Shown here in pieces: positions 8,989 to 15,334 of a DNA stretch of 32,417 bases. The DNA comes from Rhodopirellula sp. GTDB lineage: Bacteria > Planctomycetota > Planctomycetia > Pirellulales > Pirellulaceae. The DNA lies in the NCBI GenBank assembly GCA_002698965.1, contig PAAT01000176.1, positions 10,432-42,848 of the forward strand. The letters are read 5' to 3'. Position numbers and translations under genes: made by a program. Position 1 is the stretch's first letter. Each line of letters starts with the position of its first letter. The notes beneath the pieces are model-generated. The model searched no databases, was not told the DNA's origin, and saw nothing but the letters and a program-made list of their open reading frames with translations.

Positions 8989-9437
8989 AACTGTCAGGTA
9001 ATTTTACTTTAGGTGAAATGATAAAAAGTCAAACGGCTTTAAGAAAAGGAATAGATAATACACCCGAGCCTGAGCATATAGCTAATATGAAAGCTCTATG
9101 TATGAATATACTTGAACCAGTTAGAGAGCATTATGGTCTGCCAATTATTCCGTCATCAGGTTATCGGAGCAAAGCCTTGTGTCGTGCAATAGGTAGTTCA
9201 GATGAAAGTCAACACGCTAAAGGTGAAGCAGTAGACTTTGAAGTAGCTGGTGTTGATAACTATGAACTAGCTAAGTGGATATCAGAGACTTTACCATTCG
9301 ACCAATTAATACTTGAATATTATTCAGGTGGTAATTCAGGTTGGATTCATTGCAGTTATGTTCCTAATGGTAGAGGTGAGGTATTAACTATGTCTAAAAA
9401 CAGAGGCTATCAAAGAGGTCTTGTTATAGAGGTGTGA
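8985..9437 (+). CDS. Endolysin, M15-type D-Ala-D-Ala carboxypeptidase fold
   Basis: 150 residues. It carries the M15 zinc peptidase signature: SQHAKGEAVDFE with H77 and D84, and the third zinc ligand region GWIHCSY with H122. An upstream SSGYRS matches the usual substrate-site loop. It should cleave peptides of the cell wall after holin opens the membrane. No signal peptide is visible, in line with holin-dependent release. It overlaps the holin and the following coiled-coil gene, consistent with a single lysis operon. Confidence 0.9.
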   Translation: MKLSGNFTLGEMIKSQTALRKGIDNTPEPEHIANMKALCMNILEPVREHYGLPIIPSSGYRSKALCRAIGSSDESQHAKGEAVDFEVAGVDNYELAKWISETLPFDQLILEYYSGGNSGWIHCSYVPNGRGEVLTMSKNRGYQRGLVIEV

Positions 9438-9688
9438 TGGAAATACTTGCTCAGTATTGGCATCAAGTATTATTTGTAATTGGTGCTTTGATAGTAGCTA
9501 TTAGGTTAGAGAGTGAGGTTCGTTCACTTCGTAAAGACTTAGACCAAATAAAAAAAGATTTGGATAGGCGTGACACTTATGTTGAGACTGTTAAACTACG
9601 AGCAGAGGTAGATATGCAGTCAAAACAAATTAGTTCTTTATGGGAATTCACCAACAAACTTCGTGATAAATTTAATGGAGGTAAATAA
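9437..9688 (+). CDS. Spanin-like membrane-anchored coiled-coil protein
   Basis: 83 residues from the ATG at 9437, chosen because AGAGGT is 4-6 bases upstream; a GTG at 9434 is in frame but too close. One N-terminal transmembrane helix (HQVLFVIGALIVAIRL) is followed by a heptad-rich coiled coil (EVRSLRKDLDQIKKDLDRR). This is the architecture of inner-membrane spanins; it follows the endolysin and overlaps its stop. No outer-membrane lipoprotein partner was recognised nearby, so spanin is a plausible rather than firm call. Confidence 0.65.
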   Translation: MEILAQYWHQVLFVIGALIVAIRLESEVRSLRKDLDQIKKDLDRRDTYVETVKLRAEVDMQSKQISSLWEFTNKLRDKFNGGK

Positions 9689-9765
9689 TGACCAACGATT
9701 TAGTTAAGTTAATTGGTGGTGTAGTAGTTATTGTTATCTTTTGTATATTGGTTATTTATTCCTAA
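9688..9765 (+). CDS. 25-residue single-helix membrane peptide
   Basis: The ATG shares one base with the previous stop (TAATG) and is preceded by ATGGAGGTAAATA, an excellent ribosome site. The product is short: MTNDLVKLIGG followed by an unbroken hydrophobic stretch of about 13 residues (Val, Ile, Phe, Cys, Leu) ending in YS. It is the last gene of the rightward arm. A tiny membrane peptide at the end of a lysis cassette could modulate the holin; function is unknown. Confidence 0.55.
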   Translation: MTNDLVKLIGGVVVIVIFCILVIYS

Positions 9766-9771
9766 GTAAAA

Positions 9772-9819
9772 AAAGAGGTGACTAGTAAGTAAGTGTTACC
9801 GAACTACTGCCACCCCTTT
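9772..9819. terminator. Possible terminator hairpin at the convergence of both arms
   Basis: AAAGAGGTG (9772-9780) can pair with CACCCCTTT (9811-9819) with one mismatch around a 30-base loop. It lies directly after the last rightward gene. The arms carry A and T runs on either side, but there is no long U tract, so the terminator call is tentative. Confidence 0.35.
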
Positions 9820-9835
9820 AGTTACTATAAGGATA

Positions 9836-9874
9836 GTAGGTAGGCAAAGGAGAACCAATCCAAACCCTACCTAC
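9836..9874. terminator. Perfect 9-bp hairpin between convergent arms
   Basis: GTAGGTAGG (9836-9844) and CCTACCTAC (9866-9874) form a perfect 9-bp stem with a 21-base loop. It sits between the last rightward gene and the stop of the last leftward gene. No clear U run follows on either strand, so it may be a transcript-end stabiliser rather than an intrinsic terminator. Confidence 0.45.
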
Positions 9875-9884
9875 ATATTAGTAT

Positions 9885-10310
9885 TTAGAATGGTATCTCT
9901 TCTGCATCAGTTGTGTCAATAACATTCTGTTCTTCTTTAGGTGGTGGTGAGTCAGACGCTTGAGTCGGCGATTCCTCCCTATCTCTTGGAACAGTTACTT
10001 CCAATGACATATAGTTACCATTCGTATCGTGAACTTTCTTCCACGAAGCTAATCGTTTCTTTTCATTCTTATAGTCTAGTGTTCCCGTATAGTCTGGTTT
10101 GTTTTCGTTGTCACTCTTATCGTTGGGAAACAATGCACCAGTTTTTTGGTAGACATCAATACGTTTGCCACCATCACGACTGACTGCCGTAATATAAGCA
10201 AAGCGTTCTTCTGTGCCATCAATATCCATCTTACCTTGCAAGATAAACTTTTGGTCTTCAAATGGTTTGAAGCCTACACCAGTGTTAGTATTATCATATT
10301 CATCAGACAT
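9885..10310 (-). CDS. Single-stranded DNA-binding-like protein with acidic EEIPF tail
   Basis: 141 residues. The body is beta-rich and polar (FILQGKMDIDGTEERFAYI, RIDVYQKTGALFPND), and the C-terminus is a disordered Pro/Glu/Asp stretch ending TTDAEEIPF. A short acidic tip ending IPF is the feature by which SSB proteins bind their partners. Adjacent annealing-protein and exonuclease genes support a role coating recombination or replication intermediates. The ribosome site is AAAGGAGAACATTT. The OB fold is not obvious from sequence, so SSB is inferred from tail and context. Confidence 0.65.
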   Translation of the reverse strand: MSDEYDNTNTGVGFKPFEDQKFILQGKMDIDGTEERFAYITAVSRDGGKRIDVYQKTGALFPNDKSDNENKPDYTGTLDYKNEKKRLASWKKVHDTNGNYMSLEVTVPRDREESPTQASDSPPPKEEQNVIDTTDAEEIPF

Positions 10311-10322
10311 AAATGTTCTCCT

Positions 10323-10775
10323 TTAAAAGTCTGTGTTAGTATCAGCAGTATATTTATTGCCGTCCATCTTTCCTAAAAAGACATCAGCATTAAAACCAAG
10401 ATGCGAGATGGCTTTAGTTAGTCCATCTGTTATTGCCATCTTTGGAGCGTCTTCATTGGTTCTCTCTTTCTTTGCATTATAGAAAGTTCTACACCCAGTA
10501 AACGCTCCGTATCTATTGGCTTTATCTTTTGTCCAGATGTATACATGAGCTACTACTGCACAATCACCATTAGAAATTTGTATAAATTCTGTGGTATTGT
10601 CCCAACCCCAGCCGTGTCCTATTACACCGAACTCTTTAGTTACTTCACGAACTTGGTATTGTGGGTCAATGGCTGTGAACTTTCGTGAACCAAATGACAC
10701 GGGTTTAAGAAACTCCTTGTCACTTTTTGCTACACGATTCCACAACGCTAAATTAACATTTTGTTTTTCAGACAT
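10323..10775 (-). CDS. Single-strand annealing protein, Rad52/ERF-like
   Basis: 150 residues. Near the C-terminus is KMAITDGLTKAISHLGFNAD followed by VFLGKMD, the (T)DxxTKAxSxLGF-AD-x-xLG signature of phage ERF/Rad52-type annealing proteins. N-terminal parts contain paired aromatic residues (GHGWGWD). It lies between the SSB-like and lambda-Exo-like genes; such trios carry out single-strand annealing and concatemer formation. The start follows AAAAAGGAGAACTAAA, the standard ribosome site of this arm. The superfamily is likely; the exact subfamily is uncertain. Confidence 0.72.
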   Translation of the reverse strand: MSEKQNVNLALWNRVAKSDKEFLKPVSFGSRKFTAIDPQYQVREVTKEFGVIGHGWGWDNTTEFIQISNGDCAVVAHVYIWTKDKANRYGAFTGCRTFYNAKKERTNEDAPKMAITDGLTKAISHLGFNADVFLGKMDGNKYTADTNTDF

Positions 10776-10776
10776 T

Positions 10777-11586
10777 TTAGTTCTCCTTTTTGTCTATGAT
10801 TGTAAATCTTAATGAGCCACGCTTATCTCGTTTGATTGATAATCTATCGGTATAAACTTCTCGCTCATTATCCTTAACACTTTCTTTAATAGTTTTCTTA
10901 ACACCCTCGAACTCTTTAGCAGAGCTTTCTAATTGAATGTAAGATTCTTCTAAGACACGAAAGTGATTGTCTTTAGAAGCGTCACGCTTAACCATACCAT
11001 CAAGAGGTATAGCATTAATTGAAGTATCTATTGCTAGTTCTTCAGCACTAGGTGGTATGTCTTCTTTAACTGATGCCCAAAAAGATATGCCTACCTTTTT
11101 AATGTTATCAATATAATCAAAGCTCTTCTTGATATACTGACACTCCCATCTGCGATTGCCAAATATTACAGACAAGTAACAACCATCAGCAGTAGATAGA
11201 AATAAATATAATTGTATTTGAGGCATATACCTTTCGGCTACTGCCTCCATAGTATTTCTATCATAGGTATGTTTGAACTCTACTATCTCTAGGTTCTTGG
11301 TATCTTTAATCATACCATCTATATGACCAGAGAAAGGAACAGACTCCCAAGTAGTTTGGTATTGTTTCTGTTCATTGTATAACTCAACCATATACTCACG
11401 ACTAAACCATTGTGCATTAAACGGCTCAGTATGAATACCCATTTGAACTGGAAGGTTAAAGGTTAAGTCTTCTATCTGTTCACGCCCAGTCTTTTCTTTC
11501 CATACGGCAAGTTCATCACCATTATAGATTCTTACTAGGTCGCTACCTGATAGATAGTTCTTACGCTCTTCACTAGATAATTTCAT
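10777..11586 (-). CDS. YqaJ/lambda-Exo-type recombination exonuclease
   Basis: 269 residues. PD-(D/E)XK nuclease features appear in order: NLPVQMGIHTEPFNAQWF (Gly50, Glu54), FSGHIDGMI (Asp90), LEIVEFKHT (Glu103-x-Lys105) and RYMPQIQLYLF with the paired Gln motif of the YqaJ/lambda-Exo family. It should resect double-stranded DNA ends, giving strands for the annealing protein encoded next. A promoter-like site and a strong AAAAGGAGAACCGAT ribosome site precede it. The C-terminal ~70 residues are charged and probably helical. Confidence in the fold is high. Confidence 0.88.
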   Translation of the reverse strand: MKLSSEERKNYLSGSDLVRIYNGDELAVWKEKTGREQIEDLTFNLPVQMGIHTEPFNAQWFSREYMVELYNEQKQYQTTWESVPFSGHIDGMIKDTKNLEIVEFKHTYDRNTMEAVAERYMPQIQLYLFLSTADGCYLSVIFGNRRWECQYIKKSFDYIDNIKKVGISFWASVKEDIPPSAEELAIDTSINAIPLDGMVKRDASKDNHFRVLEESYIQLESSAKEFEGVKKTIKESVKDNEREVYTDRLSIKRDKRGSLRFTIIDKKEN

Positions 11587-11610
11587 ATCGGTTCTCCTTT
11601 TGTTGATATG

Positions 11611-11639
11611 ATTTTACTGCGTAATTGCAGTTAACTCAA
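11611..11639 (-). promoter_or_regulatory. Leftward promoter before exonuclease gene
   Basis: On the minus strand TTGAGT (11634-11639), 17 bp, then TAAAAT (11611-11616) resembles a sigma70-type promoter. The spacer contains the 13-mer that reads GCGTAATTGCAGT on the plus strand (11619-11631), repeated exactly at 17083-17095. It overlaps the stop codon of the upstream gene. Predicted by inspection only. Confidence 0.5.
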
Positions 11640-12261
11640 GTCTTTTATTATAAAGACAAGTGTATAAATGTTGGCGAGTTTCCATACGCCAACTGATATG
11701 CTGATAAAACTCAGCAAAGCTAGGCCAAAACTTGTGTGTTTTCTTTACTTGTTCGATAGCATACACAACAAGGTCGGCTGGAAATTTTGATAACTCAGTA
11801 GCTAATGATTTAATTCTTATACCTACGTCTTGTGCTGATTCTTGTGATGGCTTGATAAGAAGCGTAGCAAGGACAGTCAGACGTTGCTTGAGTTCGTCGG
11901 TAGGTAAGGCTACCAAACTCATAGACACTACCTCTATGGCTCTCTCTACCTCTTCTAGCGATACATTATTGTTACCTACTAGGTTGATTGACTGAAGATT
12001 GAATACTGGGTCTTTATCTATAGGGTATCGAACACGAACATCTTTGTTAACTTTTGATTTGGTCAACGACTCCACTGAAGAAACTAGGTTTGTGTCTATT
12101 GTGCGAGGATTGTTTACCTCCATTAATCTTGCTACTGCTTTTGCTTTCTGCGTTCCACTTAAGTCTGTTGTTACACCAGTATCTATATCCCCTACTGATA
12201 TCTTTAAACCTTGTCCCTTTTGCAAGGTGGTAGTTAATGAACTGAGTTGTTTCATTGTCAT
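11614..12261 (-). CDS. Probable replication accessory / helicase-loader-type protein
   Basis: 215 residues. The C-terminal half reads like phage loader or primosomal proteins: helical, with KFPADLVVYAIEQVKKTHKF and WPSFAEFYQHISWRMETR, the W-P-S-x-x-E pattern seen in replication proteins that deliver DnaB. The N-terminal 72 residues are Thr/Ser-rich and lie entirely within the out-of-phase 3' end of the winged-helix gene. The ATG at 12261 follows AAAAAGGAGAACTAGACC, identical to the arm's standard ribosome site, so this start is well supported. The loader function is inferred from pattern and neighbours. Confidence 0.68.
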   Translation of the reverse strand: MTMKQLSSLTTTLQKGQGLKISVGDIDTGVTTDLSGTQKAKAVARLMEVNNPRTIDTNLVSSVESLTKSKVNKDVRVRYPIDKDPVFNLQSINLVGNNNVSLEEVERAIEVVSMSLVALPTDELKQRLTVLATLLIKPSQESAQDVGIRIKSLATELSKFPADLVVYAIEQVKKTHKFWPSFAEFYQHISWRMETRQHLYTCLYNKRLELTAITQ

Positions 12262-12670
12262 GGTCTAGTTCTCCTTTTTCATTTATAGAATTTTTTAATG
12301 TATCATTAGGTAACCATTTGTCTAACGCAACATTATTATATAGTTTAGTTGATAGGTTAGGGTTGCTCTCTGCAACTACCTCGTTGCATTGTGCAACTAG
12401 TTTCTCTGAGTCATCAGGGAATATTGTATAGATTGTAGACTTCATACTGTTACCTCGTTTGCGTATCAAGTAACCATTTGATTCTAAGTAATTTAATTTC
12501 CTAGTTACTGTAACACGATTCATGCTACTGCGTTTAGCTAATCTTTCTAGTGAAGGCCAACATCTGTGTCGCTCTTCATCAGCGTGGTCAGCTAAACAAA
12601 CGAGTAACCATTTAGCATAGCAGTCTTTGATATCTGCTTTCATGGCACGAGCCATTAATATAAATGACAT
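12047..12670 (-). CDS. Winged-helix replication initiator-like protein
   Basis: 207 residues. The N-terminal region (AKWLLVCLADHADEERHRCW, SLERLAKRSSMNRVTVTRKL, NYLESNGYLIRKRG) is a helix-turn-helix/winged-helix domain of the phage replication-protein type. The C-terminal region has FINYHLAKGTRFKDISRGYR then YWCNNRLKW, a motif common at the ends of such initiators. It probably binds the origin and, with the next gene's product, recruits host helicase. The last 71 residues are encoded in DNA that also encodes the N-terminus of the downstream gene. The ribosome site is AAAGGAGAACTAA. Confidence 0.82.
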   Translation of the reverse strand: MSFILMARAMKADIKDCYAKWLLVCLADHADEERHRCWPSLERLAKRSSMNRVTVTRKLNYLESNGYLIRKRGNSMKSTIYTIFPDDSEKLVAQCNEVVAESNPNLSTKLYNNVALDKWLPNDTLKNSINEKGELDHDNETTQFINYHLAKGTRFKDISRGYRYWCNNRLKWNAESKSSSKINGGKQSSHNRHKPSFFSGVVDQIKS

Positions 12671-13000
12671 TTAGTTCTCCTTTAATTTGGGTGCTATCAC
12701 CTCATTAAATATTTCTTCGCTAAACATTATAACTTGTTTAGGGTCACCATCTCTGCGTCTAAATACTACAACATCTCTGTCTTCAAACGCATTGAATACA
12801 TTAGGAAAGTTAGACTTGTGTCTATACTTTACCTCTACTACCAGTCGTCTTCCTCCGACTTTGATGTGGAGGTCGCCAGTAAATTCTCCTCCCAACGAGC
12901 CAGAGAGAGGGACTTTCTTCGTCTCCACGCCTTGTTCCTCAAGCCACGCCTTGACTTTCTTTTCGTGGTAATTTCCTTTGTTGCGACTTTTACTTGCCAT
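12671..13000 (-). CDS. Holliday-junction-resolvase-like PD-(D/E)XK nuclease
   Basis: 109 residues from the ATG at 13000, chosen for the perfect CGGAGGAATC site upstream; a longer frame to 13027 lacks one. Motifs: Glu13 in GNYHEKKVKAWLE, Asp43 in GGEFTGDLHI and Glu56-Val-Lys58 in RLVVEVKYR, the arrangement of archaeal Hjc-type and phage resolvases. It would cut branched DNA before or during packaging. It abuts the winged-helix gene and overlaps a zinc-ribbon frame at its 5' end. Confidence 0.8.
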   Translation of the reverse strand: MASKSRNKGNYHEKKVKAWLEEQGVETKKVPLSGSLGGEFTGDLHIKVGGRRLVVEVKYRHKSNFPNVFNAFEDRDVVVFRRRDGDPKQVIMFSEEIFNEVIAPKLKEN

Positions 13001-13173
13001 GATTCCTCCGTATAACAATCCAAACATATAGTATAATAGACTGCTGGTTTTTCATGAGCGAGTAAAACTAGGTAGTCCCGTGTCTTGTTATGACACCCGT
13101 CACAAACGTATGACTTAGTGCCATCATTTGATAATCGTTTTCTTATGGACTTTGACTTTAAGGCCAAGTGCAT
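12838..13173 (-). CDS. Small zinc-ribbon protein overlapping the resolvase gene
   Basis: 111 residues. Residues about 23-54 (YVCDGCHNKT ... YTICLDCYTEESW) have two CxxC pairs about 28 residues apart, a zinc-ribbon pattern, and this part occupies DNA not used by another gene. The C-terminal half is basic and overlaps the first 54 codons of the resolvase out of phase. The only ATG is at 13173, within the end of the helix-turn-helix gene, with no clear ribosome site, so start and full length are uncertain. Function unknown, possibly nucleic-acid binding. Confidence 0.55.
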   Translation of the reverse strand: MHLALKSKSIRKRLSNDGTKSYVCDGCHNKTRDYLVLLAHEKPAVYYTICLDCYTEESWQVKVATKEITTKRKSRRGLRNKAWRRRKSLSLARWEENLLATSTSKSEEDDW

Positions 13174-13342
13174 CTAACCAACACGCTAACAAGAAACCAC
13201 TAGGCACTCGTTTGTATTGTTCCCATTTATGCACAAGAGATTTAGCACACCCTATCTTATATGCTAACTCTTCTTGTGACAATTTTTGCTTGTGCCTAGC
13301 TACTACAAGCTGGGCGATTATGTCCTGATAGGTTTCAGTCAC
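13124..13342 (-). CDS. Xre-type helix-turn-helix DNA-binding protein
   Basis: 72 residues from a GTG at 13342 that overlaps the stop of the upstream gene (GTGACTGA); in-frame ATGs at 13387 and 13426 would overlap that gene by more. The core RHKQKLSQEELAYKIGCAKS followed by LVHKWEQYKRVPSGFLL is a classical Xre/Cro helix-turn-helix with the W-E recognition-helix end. It is probably a regulator of the early arm or of the divergent late promoter region. Its target is not known. Confidence 0.72.
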   Translation of the reverse strand: MTETYQDIIAQLVVARHKQKLSQEELAYKIGCAKSLVHKWEQYKRVPSGFLLACWLDALGLKVKVHKKTIIK

Positions 13343-13538
13343 TACAACTTTTCTTTTGTAATGCTGAAAAGTAATTGATGGCATCATAAACTTTTCGTGC
13401 CGTCGTGTATCTGATATCTTGTCCATGCTTCACACGATAATAAGTAGAAGAAGGCACACCAGCTAAGTCGAACCCAATCTTGAGTGAGACTTGTTTTTCT
13501 TTTGAGTATTCTTCTAAACATTCTAAGTAACTTTTCAT
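13335..13538 (-). CDS. Small helix-turn-helix-like protein
   Basis: 67 residues. SLKIGFDLAGVPSSTYYRVK followed by HGQDIRYTTARKVYDAI resembles a small Cro-like or AlpA-like helix-turn-helix. It lies directly before the Xre gene and overlaps it by 8 bp if that gene starts at 13342. The ATG at 13538 has no good ribosome site (CTGATTATAA), so expression may depend on upstream translation. Regulation of phage transcription is possible but unproven. Confidence 0.6.
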   Translation of the reverse strand: MKSYLECLEEYSKEKQVSLKIGFDLAGVPSSTYYRVKHGQDIRYTTARKVYDAINYFSALQKKSCSD

Positions 13539-13562
13539 TTATAATCAGTAGCATAAACGCAG

Positions 13563-13712
13563 TTAACTTTCCACTTCTATTTTTTTATCTAGCGGCACGA
13601 ATATTTTTATGTGTATAAATCCACCTGACATTGACGATATGCAATACTCGTAAGGACAAGTCTTTAGCCAACGCAAAGCTCCTTCTATATTCTCAACTTG
13701 AATACTAATCAT
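13563..13712 (-). CDS. 49-residue protein, unknown
   Basis: The ATG at 13712 overlaps the end of the upstream gene by 8 bp (ATGATTAG), indicating translational coupling. The product begins MISIQVENIEGALRWL and contains CPYEYCISSMSGGFIHIKI, a compact alpha-beta-looking sequence with two Cys. No family is recognised. It fills what would otherwise be a gap in the dense leftward arm. Confidence 0.55.
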   Translation of the reverse strand: MISIQVENIEGALRWLKTCPYEYCISSMSGGFIHIKIFVPLDKKIEVES

Positions 13713-13857
13713 CATCATCACCATCAGGTTCTTTATATATAATGATAGTAGTAGCTACTGCTGTGTCATTTGATTCTACATACTGCCAGTTTGTATGCCC
13801 ATGATAACGCTGACAATAAGAATCAATGTAGTCTGTTGAGTATTTAAAATCTTCCAT
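13705..13857 (-). CDS. 50-residue acidic-tailed protein, unknown
   Basis: The ATG at 13857 follows ATTGGAGAATAAT, a good ribosome site. The product starts MEDFKYSTDYIDSYCQRYHG, has a beta-like stretch (VATTIIIYKE) and ends in PDGDDDD. It overlaps the next gene by 8 bp. Function unknown; the acidic end could mimic DNA or bind a protein partner, but that is only a possibility. Confidence 0.58.
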   Translation of the reverse strand: MEDFKYSTDYIDSYCQRYHGHTNWQYVESNDTAVATTIIIYKEPDGDDDD

Positions 13858-13858
13858 A

Positions 13859-14146
13859 TTATTCTCCAATTAAATTTTCTAATTCTTCGTCTGTCATAGA
13901 GTCCACATCTTTATCAGTAAGTGTTTCTATTCTTGGACGAATAGGTTTTTGTTTAAGTTTACGTTTAACTCTTCGAGGTATTACAACTGTATCTCGTTGA
14001 TGCACATGATGGTCGGTTATAATTATCTCACGAGTTCTTATAGTATTGGTGCAAACAAGACAGACTCTACGCCTCCGAACAGAGTTATCGTGCTGAAGAC
14101 GAGAGTCTTTAACGCTTGTTTCATTCTTACACTTAGGACATTTCAT
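13859..14146 (-). CDS. NrdR-like zinc-ribbon protein
   Basis: 95 residues. The N-terminus MKCPKCKNETSVKDSR followed by VRRRRVCLVCTNTIRTREII matches the zinc ribbon of the NrdR repressor (CPxC, RRRxC, C, R-T-E), but the ATP-cone domain is absent; instead there is a basic middle and an acidic end (MTDEELENLIGE). It may therefore be a DNA-binding fragment used by the phage for regulation, not a full NrdR. Its start overlaps the upstream gene by 14 bp. Confidence 0.65.
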   Translation of the reverse strand: MKCPKCKNETSVKDSRLQHDNSVRRRRVCLVCTNTIRTREIIITDHHVHQRDTVVIPRRVKRKLKQKPIRPRIETLTDKDVDSMTDEELENLIGE

Positions 14147-14519
14147 CTTGTTCTTCTTTAGTTAAACTGTCCCAGCTAGTGCGACACATCAAAACTCTCT
14201 GATGCTTACCACTTATAGCTTTACGTCTGATTCCAGTATCTACTACATGACCTTTGTTAATTAGTTTGACGTATCTTGGTGTTACACTTGAGCCTTTGAC
14301 ATCAAACACCTTCATCATTTCGTGTTCCACTTGGTCGGATATACAACCATGTGAACCGAAGTTGGTAATGATGCGTAATACTTTTGCCTCAAGTTTGGTA
14401 GGGTCAAGAGAATAACCAGCTTCTTTACTTGTGGCTGGGTCTGTTCGTCTTGCATGAGAGCGAGGGTTAACTCGTTCAAGTCGGGCAGATAATTCTGCTA
14501 ATCTTTCTGCGTCATTCAT
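14133..14519 (-). CDS. Winged-helix-like phage protein
   Basis: 128 residues. It begins with a helix rich in Glu/Arg, then SHARRTDPATSKEAGYSLDP, the opening typical of a phage family whose remainder is a winged helix: KLEAKVLRIITNFGSHGCIS, DQVEHEM, SVTPRYVKLINKGHVVDTG. The last phrase fits a recognition helix plus wing. Nucleic-acid binding is likely, the role unknown. The ribosome site is TATAAGGAGAACCTAGTT. Confidence 0.68.
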   Translation of the reverse strand: MNDAERLAELSARLERVNPRSHARRTDPATSKEAGYSLDPTKLEAKVLRIITNFGSHGCISDQVEHEMMKVFDVKGSSVTPRYVKLINKGHVVDTGIRRKAISGKHQRVLMCRTSWDSLTKEEQDEMS

Positions 14520-14521
14520 AA

Positions 14522-14803
14522 CTAGGTTCTCCTTATAATAGTGAATGGATTAGGTTTAAGTTCTTTGTTCTTACACTTCAAAGCAAACGAGTCTCCGTCT
14601 TTGCCTATCATTGCGTAGAACATATCTTCCATTGGTGTAGTCAAAACTATCTTGTGCTTTGGGTTATACCAATAGTGATTGCAAAGCATTATGCCGTAGT
14701 TAATTGACTTGGAACGAGGAGTCACCATAAGCCAATCACTACGAGCATAACACTTGTATTCCCTCTCTGATTTCTGAGGTGCAATTAAATACAACTGCGT
14801 CAT
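14522..14803 (-). CDS. Unknown 93-residue protein
   Basis: The ATG at 14803 overlaps the upstream stop (TGATGA), so translation is coupled. The sequence is aromatic-rich and basic (YARSDWLMVTPRSKSINYGI, CNHYWYNPKHK) with no recognisable domain or membrane helix. It is followed 2 bp later by the ribosome site region of the winged-helix gene. Confidence 0.65.
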   Translation of the reverse strand: MTQLYLIAPQKSEREYKCYARSDWLMVTPRSKSINYGIMLCNHYWYNPKHKIVLTTPMEDMFYAMIGKDGDSFALKCKNKELKPNPFTIIRRT

Positions 14804-15027
14804 CAGTAGGGAATCTCGTCATCAATCGGCGGCAAGTCTTTCTTATACTCTTCTTCCCAAGCAGAGATTGCTCGTTGCTCAAATTTTTTCCGATTGAAAT
14901 TAGGATTATGTTTTGCAATTATCTCAGACATCTTAACAATTTGTGTAGGCCAACTCATCAACGGAGCAATCTCATCAGCTAACACATTGAAACGTATCTG
15001 ATTTTTGTAGTATCTATACTGTGCCAT
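14803..15027 (-). CDS. Small protein with acidic DDEIPY tail
   Basis: 74 residues; the start overlaps the upstream gene by 14 bp. It is helical (VKMSEIIAKHNPNFNRKKFE) with a C-terminal tail DLPPIDDEIPY that resembles the acidic SSB tip. The tail could contact host SSB-binding proteins or another phage protein; no family is recognised. This resemblance is short and only suggestive. Confidence 0.62.
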   Translation of the reverse strand: MAQYRYYKNQIRFNVLADEIAPLMSWPTQIVKMSEIIAKHNPNFNRKKFEQRAISAWEEEYKKDLPPIDDEIPY

Positions 15028-15334
15028 TAGATATCTCTGGTAGTTTATTGTAATCTCTCATACTCATATCTAACCATACGTCTACTAAGTTAGGTGTCTC
15101 ATCATATGGTTCACCCTCATCATCAAAGTGAACTGACGTTGGTTCATATGGATTAGCTACTACAAATTTAATACGCATCTCCATGTCATTGTGTGGCATG
15201 GTAAATGTTATAGGCATACGCATATCTTCGGGTATCTCTTGGATAAAACTAGGCTGGATACTCCGATTGTATTTATATTTGATAGCCTTGTTATTTAATT
15301 TGCGTAACAAATCTTGTGTTAAATATTTAGTCAT
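15014..15334 (-). CDS. Unknown 106-residue protein
   Basis: The ATG at 15334 is chosen because CGGAGGTTAAGA precedes it; it overlaps the stop of the upstream gene by 8 bp. A longer open frame to 15385 overlaps that gene more deeply. The product has a beta-rich middle (RMPITFTMPHNDMEMRIKFV) and an acidic stretch (HFDDEGEPYDETPNLVDVWL). No known family was recognised. Confidence 0.65.
   Translation of the reverse strand: MTKYLTQDLLRKLNNKAIKYKYNRSIQPSFIQEIPEDMRMPITFTMPHNDMEMRIKFVVANPYEPTSVHFDDEGEPYDETPNLVDVWLDMSMRDYNKLPEISNGTV

Noticed and set aside
10146..10376. Plus-strand open frame opposite the SSB-like and annealing genes
   Set aside because: Antisense shadow; the minus-strand genes have ribosome sites and recognisable motifs.
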